Assembly (NCBI RefSeq): GCF_001612725.1
Contig: NZ_BDAZ01000004.1
Location: 309,604-373,603 of the forward strand
Length of the DNA stretch: 64,000 nucleotides
Reading direction: 5' to 3'
Source of the DNA: Nocardia anaemiae NBRC 100462
Lineage (GTDB): Bacteria; Actinomycetota; Actinomycetes; Mycobacteriales; Mycobacteriaceae
Shown here: positions 35,606 through 43,834 of the stretch, piece by piece
How positions within the stretch are numbered: the first letter of the stretch is position 1
Layout of the letters: each line of letters starts with the position of its first letter
Program-made: the position numbers and the translations under genes
Notes under the pieces: generated by a model
Database searches by the model: none
Told to the model about the DNA's origin: nothing
The model's input: the letters and a program-made list of their open reading frames with translations, nothing else

Positions 35606-36334
35606 GTGACGAAGACGCTCGCTGTGGTCGGAGCTGGCCCAGGGTTGGGGATGGGTGTGGCCCGGGTGTTCGGTGGACACGGTTTCCGGGTCGCGTTGAT
35701 CGCGCGGAGCCAGGACAGGCTGGAGAAGTTGGTGGGCGAGTTGGGCGAGCGGGGCATCACCGCCGCGGCGTTCTCCGCCGATATCCGTGACCGTGACGCG
35801 CTGACCGCTGCGCTCACCTCGGCCGGGGAGGTGTTGGGGCCGGTCGATGTGTTGGAGTACAGCCCCAGCCCGACCGGACCGATCACCCCCGCTGCGCAGA
35901 CAACGGCCGCCTCCGCTGCCGCGCAGTTCGAGTTGCATGTGCTCGGCGCGGTGGCGGCCGTGCAGACGGTTTTGCCGGGGATGCTGGCCCGTGGTGAGGG
36001 GACTGTGCTGCTGACGACCGGTGTGTCTTCCACCGTCCCCGCACCGTTTCTGGCCAATGTGGGTCTGGCGATGGCCGGTCTGCGCAACTGGGCACACACC
36101 TTGCATGCCGACCTGCGCCCCCGCGGAATCCACGTGGCGACAGTGACTATCGCCTCCGGTATCACCCCCGGCGACCCGGTGGCCGACCCCGATGTCATCG
36201 GCGCCCGCTACTACGACCTGCACCGGCGGCAAAACCGCGCCGAAGAGGTCATCGGCGACCTCGACGCATTCCGCGACCTTGTTGCCGAGCGGATCGCCGG
36301 GCAGGACCGACCGGCTCCCCCGGCATCACAGTAG
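35606..36334 (+). CDS. SDR-family protein lacking the catalytic Tyr/Lys
   Basis: A 242-residue short-chain dehydrogenase/reductase fold. The nucleotide-binding motif is VVGAGPGLGMGVARVF, followed by IRDRDAL and an Asn/Asp turn (VDVLEYSPSP in place of NNAG). The expected YxxxK is replaced by NVGLAMAGLRNW: Val stands at the Tyr position and Met at the Lys position. It may bind NAD(P) but not act as a standard reductase, or may act as a sensor. The GTG at 35606 follows GGGACATTGCG. It is divergent from an HxlR regulator, which probably controls it. Confidence 0.82.
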   Translation: MTKTLAVVGAGPGLGMGVARVFGGHGFRVALIARSQDRLEKLVGELGERGITAAAFSADIRDRDALTAALTSAGEVLGPVDVLEYSPSPTGPITPAAQTTAASAAAQFELHVLGAVAAVQTVLPGMLARGEGTVLLTTGVSSTVPAPFLANVGLAMAGLRNWAHTLHADLRPRGIHVATVTIASGITPGDPVADPDVIGARYYDLHRRQNRAEEVIGDLDAFRDLVAERIAGQDRPAPPASQ

Positions 36335-36360
36335 AGCCGACGGCGTGGGTGTGATGTCGA

Positions 36361-36678
36361 TCATGTGCTCAGGCAGGTCGTTCGCTGAAAACCATTGCAG
36401 CTCTGCGCATTTATTGCCCGAGAGCTTCGTATATCCACCGCTTTCACCACCTCGACCGGCCCCAACACGTCCCCGGCTGAGGCGAGGGCCGCGGCAAGCG
36501 CGTCACGGTCGCGGATGTCGGCAGGGAATGCAGCGGCGGTGATGCCCCGCTCGGCCAACTCGCCCGCCAGCTTCTCCAGTCTGTCCCGGTTTCGGGCGAT
36601 CACCGTGGCAACCGAAGGCGCGGGCCACGCCCATCCCCAGCCCCGGGCCGGCCCCACGATGGCGATCGTCTTCGTCAC
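36361..36678 (-). pseudogene. Truncated, frameshifted SDR copy
   Basis: From a GTG at 36678 the product begins VTKTIAIVGPARGWGWAW, and later RDRLEKLAGELAERGITA then FPADIRDRDALAAALA, nearly the same as the intact SDR. The stretch around residues 11-28 is out of frame (small indels), and the match ends after about 85 residues. The C-terminal 150 residues, including the active-site region, are missing. It is the mirror-image remnant of the neighbouring SDR and is divergent from the second HxlR gene. Confidence 0.82.
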
Positions 36679-36744
36679 CGCAACACCCTTCCTGTCACGC
36701 CTCTGGCACCGACCTCGATTCGGTAACGCACACGGAGGTAACCC

Positions 36745-37185
36745 TTGGCCCACCCGGGCACCTCGCCGGCCAGTTGGCTCGCCACACCCCAGCTGCAAAC
36801 AGACGCCGCCGGATGCGGGTCGGATGAGCCGGCACGCCGACAGGCCCTGCAGATCCTCCCTCTGATCGGCGACAAGTGGAGCATCTTGGTCATCGGCCAG
36901 CTCCGCGATCGGACCCTGCGCTTCGGCGAACTGCACCGCGCAGTCATCGGCATCTCACAGCGCATGCTCACCCTGACCCTGCGGCAACTCGAACGCGACG
37001 GCCTACTCAGCCGCACTGCCTATCCCACCGTCCCGGCACGCGTCGACTACGCCCTCACCCAACTCGGCACGACACTGCTGGATTCTGTTGTGGCTCTCGC
37101 CGAGTGGGCCAACACGCACCGACATGAAATAAACGACAACCGGTGCCGCTACGACGCCACCCACCCACCACGAACACAGACCTGA
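36745..37185 (+). CDS. HxlR-family regulator, copy 2
   Basis: 146 residues, a close paralogue of the HxlR at 35017-35472 (shared LIGDKWSILVIGQLRDRTLR and FGELHRAVIGISQRML). The start is a TTG at 36745 preceded by GGAGG. It remains open and conserved although its partner SDR gene is broken. The upstream gap is only 66 bp and lacks the GTTACT-N7-AGTAAC element of the first copy. Confidence 0.88.
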   Translation: MAHPGTSPASWLATPQLQTDAAGCGSDEPARRQALQILPLIGDKWSILVIGQLRDRTLRFGELHRAVIGISQRMLTLTLRQLERDGLLSRTAYPTVPARVDYALTQLGTTLLDSVVALAEWANTHRHEINDNRCRYDATHPPRTQT

Positions 37186-37201
37186 ACCGCCACCGATCCA
37201 C

Positions 37202-37218
37202 AGGAATTGACAATTCCT
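37202..37218. terminator. Hairpin between convergent genes
   Basis: AGGAATTG and CAATTCCT are perfect arms around a single A, between the ends of the HxlR gene and the phosphoesterase-like gene. The spacer is too short for a simple loop, so it may be a palindromic protein site instead. Confidence 0.35.
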
Positions 37219-37224
37219 CCGCGC

Positions 37225-37857
37225 TCACATCCTAGCCTTGTTGGGGCCCAGTGGAATTCGCGCAACCACCTGCCAGGAGTATGAGTGCTCACGACGTTCT
37301 AGAGCGACCATCACAACCTCCGAGATCGCAACAGCTACGCTCTCGACCGTCGCATCTATCGTCTGTGCGGTCGCGGCTGCCTTCGGCGATAGCCCTTCGA
37401 AAATCGGATAGGCGATAGTGACGTGCGGTGCGGAAGAAGAGTCCTTCACCGGTGGATCGGAGAAGACGGATAACGTTGCCGCACGCAACGTTTCGCGGAG
37501 GCTGCGCACATATTCGGCGGGCGAGACTACGAAGCCAATCGCACCACGAAGATTAGTAAGCCGCTCGAATGTCAGTGTGAATGGCGCCTGATCGCTGCAG
37601 ACACTGTGTGCAACTGCTACAACCGAGGCGAGTTGCTCCGGCGTACTTGCGCCGTCGTAGGCGATTCTGTCCAGAGTGAGATGGAGGCCATCGACGGGAG
37701 TCGGATCGAAGTACGCCGTATCTATCACATGTTGGCATTGTTTGGTCAGCGCATGGAGTTCCGATGCATGTTCGAAGGTCAGGAACCAGTAGTGGCCAAG
37801 CGGGCCGACGCGGCCCTGACGATATTGCAGGCGCGGGCTATCCATGTTGCTCGTCAC
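37225..37857 (-). CDS. 2H-phosphoesterase-superfamily protein (2'-5' RNA ligase-like)
   Basis: A 210-residue protein with the two hallmark motifs of the 2H superfamily, HLTL (in DGLHLTLDRIAYDG) and HVTI (in APHVTIAYPIFEG), about 95 residues apart. Members hydrolyse or ligate 2',3'-cyclic nucleotide ends of RNA or cyclic nucleotides. The GTG at 37857 overlaps the stop of the upstream XRE-TPR gene (GTGA), implying coupled translation; an ATG at 37845 is the alternative. The pairing suggests the regulator and enzyme act together. Confidence 0.8.
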   Translation of the reverse strand: MTSNMDSPRLQYRQGRVGPLGHYWFLTFEHASELHALTKQCQHVIDTAYFDPTPVDGLHLTLDRIAYDGASTPEQLASVVAVAHSVCSDQAPFTLTFERLTNLRGAIGFVVSPAEYVRSLRETLRAATLSVFSDPPVKDSSSAPHVTIAYPIFEGLSPKAAATAQTIDATVESVAVAISEVVMVALERREHSYSWQVVARIPLGPNKARM

Positions 37858-39191
37858 CGCTCTTGCATCCCGCTCGCCAATGCATCCTGCACAGTCCGAA
37901 GTTGTGACGTATTGCCCCACCGAGCAGCGGCATCTCGCACAAACTCCGAGCCCCGGTGTTGAACTTGCAGCATGAGCTTTCCCCGCGTTGGATTGAGCGC
38001 TTCGTGCATGATAGCCACTGCTGCGTCCAGATCAGCGTCCTCGCTGAGGACGTGTGAACGCGCGACGTCGATCATCACAAGCGAACGGCCCCACGGCGAA
38101 TTGGCGTCGCTCATCTCAGACAAGGCAAGGCCAGCGTAGTGCTCGACCCGGTCTGGTTTCGCCAACGACAGGTAGGCCGTGGCCGCATTACCAGCGATCT
38201 GCGCCGGACTGTAGCTCTCCAGCGAAATGCTGGATGGGACTCCGGCGGGTGCATCGGTTCCTGGCAGTAGTTCGTATGCCTCTTCGACCGCGCGGTTCAC
38301 ACCCTCGACGTCGCCGAGCTTGCCCCTGGCGCGAGCAACACCGTTGATCGCCAAGCGAACACTTTGCGGCCCCGCCGCAGTGCGCGCCAGCCCGTCCTCC
38401 GCATAGTGCAGCGCCTTGTCGAATCGCCCCGCATAGTATTCGCAGAAGCTTTGCAGGCCGCGTGCCCATGCCGCCAGATTGCGGTCCTGAGCGTAGTCGC
38501 CGAGCTGGTAGGACTCCTGGCAGTAGCCCCGAGCGAGTGAGAAGCCGGCACAGCCGACCGCAATGTAACCGAGCAGGCCCGAGGTCATGCTGGCGATCCC
38601 GAACAGCTGACTCCGCTGCGCTGGATGACCGCACTCGCCGATGAGTTCGTCGAGCCAGGCACGTTGTTTTCTGAGCGGCGCAACCAGTTCGGACGGATCA
38701 AGCGTTTCGTACCGCGCAATGCTCAGGTACGTGCTGCCGTGCAGCTGCTCGATGACATCGGGATCGACTGTCCGGCTGAGCTTTTGGATTCGGCTGAGCA
38801 CCGTGAGTAGCTCGTCGGTTACGCCCTGATCGAGAGGTGTCGTCGCCTTGGTTTCGCTGACGTCGACGTCGAGTGAAGCGGCTGCGACAGGCGTTGTCTC
38901 CGCTGACCGATCGTCACCCGTCGCCCGATGCCGATCTCGCCACGCCGGTTCGCCTTCCGCCACGATTTGGTCGAACCTTGCCCGATCGTCAGCGGAGGCA
39001 CGCTGCTGGTAGGTCGTATCCAGGATCGCCTGAGTATTCGAGCGTGGAGTGACGGCGCTCAGGCCACTGCGCCAGTTGTTGATCGTGGTGGTCTCGACGC
39101 CGAGGAGAGCGGCGTACTCGCGGATCGATTTACGCATCGCCTCTTGCAATGCAGCTGCCTCGAAGCCGGTCCATTCCCGCCCTCGTACCAT
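37854..39191 (-). CDS. XRE-type HTH regulator with TPR-like C-terminus
   Basis: 445 residues. An HTH lies at residues 16-45 (EAMRKSIREYAALLGVETTT, INNWRSGLSAVTPR). From about 180 onward come helical repeats of TPR type (LLGYIAVGCAGFSLARGYCQ; NLAAWARGLQSFCEYYAGRF; TAYLSLAKPDRVEHYAGLAL). Such proteins are often peptide- or partner-sensing regulators in actinobacteria. It starts at 39191, divergent from four small unknown genes, and is coupled to the 2H-phosphoesterase gene. Confidence 0.85.
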   Translation of the reverse strand: MVRGREWTGFEAAALQEAMRKSIREYAALLGVETTTINNWRSGLSAVTPRSNTQAILDTTYQQRASADDRARFDQIVAEGEPAWRDRHRATGDDRSAETTPVAAASLDVDVSETKATTPLDQGVTDELLTVLSRIQKLSRTVDPDVIEQLHGSTYLSIARYETLDPSELVAPLRKQRAWLDELIGECGHPAQRSQLFGIASMTSGLLGYIAVGCAGFSLARGYCQESYQLGDYAQDRNLAAWARGLQSFCEYYAGRFDKALHYAEDGLARTAAGPQSVRLAINGVARARGKLGDVEGVNRAVEEAYELLPGTDAPAGVPSSISLESYSPAQIAGNAATAYLSLAKPDRVEHYAGLALSEMSDANSPWGRSLVMIDVARSHVLSEDADLDAAVAIMHEALNPTRGKLMLQVQHRGSEFVRDAAARWGNTSQLRTVQDALASGMQER

Positions 39192-39435
39192 CGCCTCTAC
39201 CTACGTTTCGACCGCCTGACCTGGGCAAACACCTACGGTACGCCTACAGTACCCCACAACCGCGCAGTGCCGCCCGAAACCGCCTGTGGGCCAAGGTCGA
39301 AAGCGGTACCCAGTACCGGGCCGACGCCGAAACCGCCCCCGGCGCACTGGCCCGCCAGAGTGGCAGGCCGGTGGCGAAAGCCCCCGGTGCCGGGTACCGC
39401 CTGACCTTGCTGGCCTATTGCACCGGAAAGAAGCG

Positions 39436-39651
39436 ATGCCCACCAATTCCCTTGCCATGTACCAACTCATCGCCCTGTGCGACGCTGGTGCCCATATGGC
39501 ACCGATGCTGCCGTTCACGGTTGCCCAAGCGCACGAGATAATGCAGATCCACGTTGCTTGCCGAGCGAAGCAGTGCCCGCGCAAGGCTGCCGCGCAACAG
39601 ATCCTGGTCGCCGCTGGCCGGATCGTGCCTGCCGCACACAAACCACGGTGA
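39436..39651 (+). CDS. Small hypothetical protein, first of a four-gene set
   Basis: 71 residues beginning [18 protein letters not shown], with two Cys in CRAKQCPRK. The ATG at 39436 follows GGAAAG. Helical in appearance with a basic tail; no membrane segment. The stop overlaps the next ATG (TGATG). I do not recognise the family, but the clean start, coupling and context support a real gene. Confidence 0.62.
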   Translation: MPTNSLAMYQLIALCDAGAHMAPMLPFTVAQAHEIMQIHVACRAKQCPRKAAAQQILVAAGRIVPAAHKPR

Positions 39652-39872
39652 TGGTGGTGACGACGCACCAGCGGCATACCCCGTCGCCGCACCGAATTCG
39701 CCACATCCACATCGAATCCGGCGCTCTCACATTGGACTACCAAGCCAGCGCCGAACAAGTCCAAAACGTGGCCGACGAACTGGCCCAAGCGTTTCCGGAA
39801 TTCGTGGTGACGGTCGACGACGACGTGCACATCGATCTGCCGCCCTTGCCGTGCGGCGAACTCTGGGACTAA
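39651..39872 (+). CDS. Small hypothetical protein, second of the set
   Basis: 73 residues beginning [18 protein letters not shown], then [19 protein letters not shown] and an acidic end ([15 protein letters not shown]). The layout suggests a small alpha/beta domain. It starts within the previous stop, so it is translationally coupled. Function unknown. Confidence 0.62.
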   Translation: MVVTTHQRHTPSPHRIRHIHIESGALTLDYQASAEQVQNVADELAQAFPEFVVTVDDDVHIDLPPLPCGELWD

Positions 39873-39928
39873 CGACCGACCGACCATCGAATATCAGTCG
39901 TCTGCGAAATGTGAAGGGACGCTTCACT

Positions 39929-40546
39929 GTGCCATCGGACCATCAATCACGAGACTATTTTGTTTTCGGGCTCTCGCCAGACAGATCGGCGTTGTTTTCA
40001 GCCCCACCGGTTGAGGCTCAGCCCGACCAGCCGCTACCCGATGCCGGATCGTTCCTTCGGGTATTCACGGGCGTGGACGAACCGACAACCGTCTTGATGC
40101 GTTGCGCCCATCAGTACATGGGGATTTGGCGCTACGTCTACGAGCACGGCCGCAACACGGGCGCCCCGGCCGACGAGCACCTATCACTGCTGACCTGGCT
40201 GATCGACCGCGAAGCGGGTGGGCACGTCAGCGGGATCACGGTCGACGACGGTGCACCGACGAAGCCGTCGTCGTACGGCGAGATGGTGGCCTGGCTAGCG
40301 TGGAAGTACTCGCTGGTAGCGCTGCGGCAGGACCAATCCGCCCACGCCGAACATGATGCGGCGGAACTGAATCGGCAGATCGAAGCGCTTGACAAGCTGG
40401 TTGCCGATGTTCGCGCTGGGCGGGTGAAATTGCCGAAGACAGCGAGGGATGGGTATCCACCGAAAGTAATTCAGTCGGACGGATCGGTCGCCGAGGACAG
40501 TGACGCACCAAAGGCGAGTAATCCTCACGACCGGGCAAATCGGTGA
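39929..40546 (+). CDS. Hypothetical protein, third of the set
   Basis: 205 residues from a GTG at 39929 with GAAGGGA nine bases upstream. The core (VLMRCAHQYMGIWRYVYEHG; GEMVAWLAWKYSLVALRQDQ) is rich in aromatic residues and helical, and the tail is polar (SVAEDSDAPKASNPHDRANR). No known motif. The stop overlaps the start of the fourth gene (TGATG). Confidence 0.65.
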   Translation: MPSDHQSRDYFVFGLSPDRSALFSAPPVEAQPDQPLPDAGSFLRVFTGVDEPTTVLMRCAHQYMGIWRYVYEHGRNTGAPADEHLSLLTWLIDREAGGHVSGITVDDGAPTKPSSYGEMVAWLAWKYSLVALRQDQSAHAEHDAAELNRQIEALDKLVADVRAGRVKLPKTARDGYPPKVIQSDGSVAEDSDAPKASNPHDRANR

Positions 40547-40743
40547 TGGCAGATCCGTTCAGCCACATGACATTCGTTCATGCTGACGGCGTGCTGGCCG
40601 AGTATATGTGCCAGGTACACCTGATGGAGCTCACCCCTGAGCGCGCTCGGCAGCTCCTCGAAATCCACCGCTACCACCACCCGGACGACTGCATCGTGCA
40701 TGCGGAGGCAGCGTATCTGCTTGTGTGCGAGGACGAATCCTGA
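40546..40743 (+). CDS. Small hypothetical protein, fourth of the set
   Basis: 65 residues (MADPFSHMTFVHADGVLAEY onward), with two Cys and His-rich HRYHHPDDCIVH, which might bind a metal. It begins in the previous stop codon; a GTG at 40543 is an equal alternative. Function unknown. It ends the coupled set. Confidence 0.58.
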   Translation: MADPFSHMTFVHADGVLAEYMCQVHLMELTPERARQLLEIHRYHHPDDCIVHAEAAYLLVCEDES

Positions 40744-40869
40744 ACGATGCCGCCACTGCTCGTTGCTATGGCACTCGTCCATGCCGGAACGCGGCCGATG
40801 GATCGGATTGTCGAAGCGTAATGGACTAGGGCCGTTACTATTTCAGTTCGAGCGGGCGTTGAGACACCA

Positions 40870-40900
40870 AACCCCCGGCTCGCAAATGCGGCCAGGGGTT
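40870..40900 (-). terminator. Hairpin after the MFS gene
   Basis: AACCCC pairs with GGGGTT and, after one mismatch, GGC with GCC, around a 12-base loop. It lies 14 bp past the stop of the minus-strand MFS gene. Confidence 0.4.
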
Positions 40901-40913
40901 CGGCGTACCGAAT

Positions 40914-42380
40914 TCAGCTCTTGACCAATTCGGGCACCGGGGTGTCGAGTTCGTCGGCCTCCTCCGGACCGGCGGCCGCCCGGCTGGGCAGGAGCACTGC
41001 CATGGCGATCACGATCAGTGCCAGGGCTGCGGAGACCAGGAAGGCCAGGCGCATGCCGTCGAGATGGGCGGTGACGGGGTCGGTGCCGTCGGCGACGAGT
41101 CCGGTGCTGCGGGCCGACATCACCGTTACCACCAGGGCGGTGCCGAAGGCTGCTGCGACCTGCTGCAGGGTGCCGAGCATCGAGCTGCCGTGCGAGTACA
41201 GGTGCTGCGGAAGCGCGCCGAGCCCGAGGGTGAAGACCGGGGTGAAAGCGGCGGCCAGCGACACCATCAACAGGATATGCAGCGCCAACAGCTGCCAGTA
41301 CGGCATGGACATCGAGATCTGGGTGAATCCGGCCAGTGCCGCGGCGATCCCGACCGATCCGGGAATGACCAGGACGCGCCCACCGAACCGATCGAACAGG
41401 CGGCCGACGGTCGGTCCGAGCAGCCCCATCGCGAGCCCACCCGGCATCACCAGCAGGCCGGTCTGCAGGGGGCTCAGGCCACGCAGGTTCTGCAGATACA
41501 GCGGCAGCAGGATCATCGAGCCGAGCATCGCCATGAACGCGATCGACATCAGCACCAGTGCCTTCGCGTAGGTGCCGGACAGCAGGACCCGCAAATCCAG
41601 CAGCGGGGTGCCCGTGCGCTGCAGGCGCAGCTGACGGAAGACGAATACGGCGATGAGCGCCGAACCCGCGGCGACGATCAGGGCCGGGCTGGTGTAGTTG
41701 TCGCTTTCGAACCGGCTGAGCCCGAATACCAGCCCACCGAACCCGAGCGCGGCGAACACCACGCTGGACCAGTCGATCGCCCCCGCTTGCGGCTCACCGA
41801 CATTCTCCAGTCGACGCAGACCCAGCCAGGTGACAATCGCCGTGATCGGCAGCACCAGCACGAAAAGCCAACGCCACGAAGCGATCTGCAACACCAGCCC
41901 GGATACCACCGGGCCGAGGGCGGGCGCCACCGAAATGGCCAGGGTGACATTGCCCATCACCCGACCGCGGTCCTGTTCGGGCACGACGGTCATCAGTGTG
42001 GTCATCAGCAGCGGCATCATTACTGCGGTGCCGCCCGCCTGAATGATCCGCCCGAGCAGCAGCACCGCGAACGACGGCGCGACGGCCGACAGCGCGGTAC
42101 CGGCCAGGAAGACGCCCATCGCCACGGCATAGGCCCGTCTGGTCGATACCCGCTGCAGGAACCAGCCGGTGGTCGGGATGACGGCGGCCATCGTCAACAT
42201 GAACGCGGTGGACACCCACTGCGCCGCCCGCTCGGTGACCTCGAGGTCGGCCATCAGCCGCGGGATCGCGTTGATCATGATGGTCTCGTTCAGGATCACC
42301 ACGAAGGTCGCGAGTACCAGCACCCGGATGACGGTCGGCGTCCGCCCTCCTGAGGCGGGGGCGGAAAGTTCGGCTGACAT
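40914..42380 (-). CDS. MFS multidrug exporter, DHA2 family
   Basis: 488 residues, about 14 membrane segments. TM1 carries FVVILNETIMINAIPRLMAD, the DHA2 signature in its LmrB-like form, and motif C is seen in LAISVAPALGPVVSGLVLQI. It probably extrudes drugs or lipophilic compounds by proton antiport. GGAGG precedes the ATG at 42380. No regulator adjoins it, and it is not closely similar to the exporter at 10.6-12 kb. Confidence 0.88.
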   Translation of the reverse strand: MSAELSAPASGGRTPTVIRVLVLATFVVILNETIMINAIPRLMADLEVTERAAQWVSTAFMLTMAAVIPTTGWFLQRVSTRRAYAVAMGVFLAGTALSAVAPSFAVLLLGRIIQAGGTAVMMPLLMTTLMTVVPEQDRGRVMGNVTLAISVAPALGPVVSGLVLQIASWRWLFVLVLPITAIVTWLGLRRLENVGEPQAGAIDWSSVVFAALGFGGLVFGLSRFESDNYTSPALIVAAGSALIAVFVFRQLRLQRTGTPLLDLRVLLSGTYAKALVLMSIAFMAMLGSMILLPLYLQNLRGLSPLQTGLLVMPGGLAMGLLGPTVGRLFDRFGGRVLVIPGSVGIAAALAGFTQISMSMPYWQLLALHILLMVSLAAAFTPVFTLGLGALPQHLYSHGSSMLGTLQQVAAAFGTALVVTVMSARSTGLVADGTDPVTAHLDGMRLAFLVSAALALIVIAMAVLLPSRAAAGPEEADELDTPVPELVKS

Positions 42381-42701
42381 CGGGTGTACCTCCAGTGTGT
42401 CTCGACAGGATCAGTGTGGCGCGTTGCCGATTGATCGGATCGCGTCACAGTGGTTGAGACGGGACCAGCGGCTCGAATTCATCGGCACGCGCCAGTATTA
42501 CGGTCGGCACCGACAAGTTCGGCCGCTCGTCCACCCATCGACAGAGCTGTACACGCTACTCGGCGGCGGGCACATGGCCGGGCTCGCCGCCTATCGCCCC
42601 CCGAACCGCTGGTCGGCGCTACTGCATCGATCAGCGCAAATCAGATCATGTGGGATTCTTCCAGGCCCATCCGCGCCCGGCCCCCTCCGGTGCGCCGGGC
42701 A
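42381..42701. other. Intergenic region upstream of the MFS gene
   Basis: About 320 bp. It contains the MFS promoter and the downstream side of the small hydrophobic gene. A plus-strand stretch (TELYTLLGGGHMAGLAAY, about 42540-42595) looks protein-like but lacks a start and breaks down on either side. It may be a remnant; I see no intact gene. Confidence 0.35.
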
Positions 42702-42872
42702 TCACCAGCGGTACCAGCGACCGCGAGTCCCCGCGGAATCGGCGGACCGGAAAACAAAGCCGAGTGCCCAGAGCACCAGGACCGCGATCGCGACCCACCA
42801 CAAAGCTTTCACCGCGAACCCCACGCCGAACAAGATCAGCGCAAGCAACAGAACAAGCAACAGAGCAACCAT
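42702..42872 (-). CDS. Small hydrophobic membrane protein
   Basis: 56 residues from an ATG at 42872 with an excellent GGAGGTGA. Two hydrophobic stretches (MVALLLVLLLALILFGVGFA and ALWWVAIAVLVLWALGFVF) are followed by a basic tail ending RGRWYRW. Small actinobacterial proteins of this layout are common and uncharacterised. No partner gene is evident. Confidence 0.8.
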   Translation of the reverse strand: MVALLLVLLLALILFGVGFAVKALWWVAIAVLVLWALGFVFRSADSAGTRGRWYRW

Positions 42873-43030
42873 TTTGTTCTCACCTCCTGCCGCTCGCATA
42901 CCCGGCAACCAGCGCGAATAACGGATACCACCGATCGGCTCGATGGGTTCCGTCCTGGGATCCGACGCGTGTTCGCACCGCTTCGGGAAACATCCGATTC
43001 GCGGCGCCTTCATCAAGTACGGTCAGCCCC

Positions 43031-43834
43031 ATGTCCGAGGACTGTGTGGAGCGAGCCGAAGTAGCGCAATCCAACACCTACAGCTGGAAGATCGTGGGCA
43101 GCGGTCCCAGCGGGGATTCCGTGGTCGACTCCGGTGACGGGGAATTCGGAATTCCCGATGACTGCACCGGCCGCACGTGTACCAACCACGTCGAGGTCGG
43201 CACCGCGGTGTTCGACCGGGTCGTCGCGGACATCATCATCGAGTACCGAAACGCGGTGCTCGACGCCCGCCTCGAAGACGAACCCGATCCGGACCCGCCG
43301 CTGCACCGGGTCACCATGCAGGTCTGTGACGGCAACGGCGTCGAAATGCTCTCGGCGACAGCCGCATTGACCTATCCGGTCGTCACCGTGGCGGATACCG
43401 AAACCTACCGTAAGCAAGTGGCGTTGGCCGAGAAGCGGGAGCGGCGACGACGGGAGCGTCGCGATAAAGCCATTGCCGCGGGAACCTGTGCGCCACGGTC
43501 GGGACCGGCCGACCCCCGACTGGCCGGACTCATCCTCAACCTGCGCGTCGAAGCCGACACCGTGCGCGAGGAAGTCCCGGATGCCGACCACTGCCGAGAA
43601 CAATTGGCTTTGGCCCAGAACACCGTGCAGGCGGCAACCGAAGCAGCGGCCCGCGCACAAATAAACGGGACGCGAGCCGAGTTCGAACATGCCCACGCCT
43701 TCATCCACCGTTGGACACCGCGGATAAACCGCTGGGCCGCATTCCTCGAATTGACCACCGAGGCCTACGCCGACGCGGACGCCGTCGACGCCCTCGCCGA
43801 CCGCATCAGCCTGCAACCCCCGCCCAAGGAGTAA
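43031..43834 (+). CDS. Hypothetical protein with a central basic/coiled segment
   Basis: 267 residues from the ATG at 43031 (MSEDCVERAEVAQSNTYSWK). The first 130 residues look like a beta-rich domain with conserved-looking polar turns. A highly charged helix follows (LAEKRERRRRERRDKAIAAG), then a helical tail. Several Cys (DDCTGRTC) could bind metal. I do not recognise it. Its stop is immediately adjacent to the stop of the convergent ABC operon. Confidence 0.72.
   Translation: MSEDCVERAEVAQSNTYSWKIVGSGPSGDSVVDSGDGEFGIPDDCTGRTCTNHVEVGTAVFDRVVADIIIEYRNAVLDARLEDEPDPDPPLHRVTMQVCDGNGVEMLSATAALTYPVVTVADTETYRKQVALAEKRERRRRERRDKAIAAGTCAPRSGPADPRLAGLILNLRVEADTVREEVPDADHCREQLALAQNTVQAATEAAARAQINGTRAEFEHAHAFIHRWTPRINRWAAFLELTTEAYADADAVDALADRISLQPPPKE

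Noticed and set aside
42450..42650. Plus-strand protein-like stretch near TELYTLLGGGHMAGL
   Set aside because: No start, no family and not sustained on either side; insufficient to call a gene.
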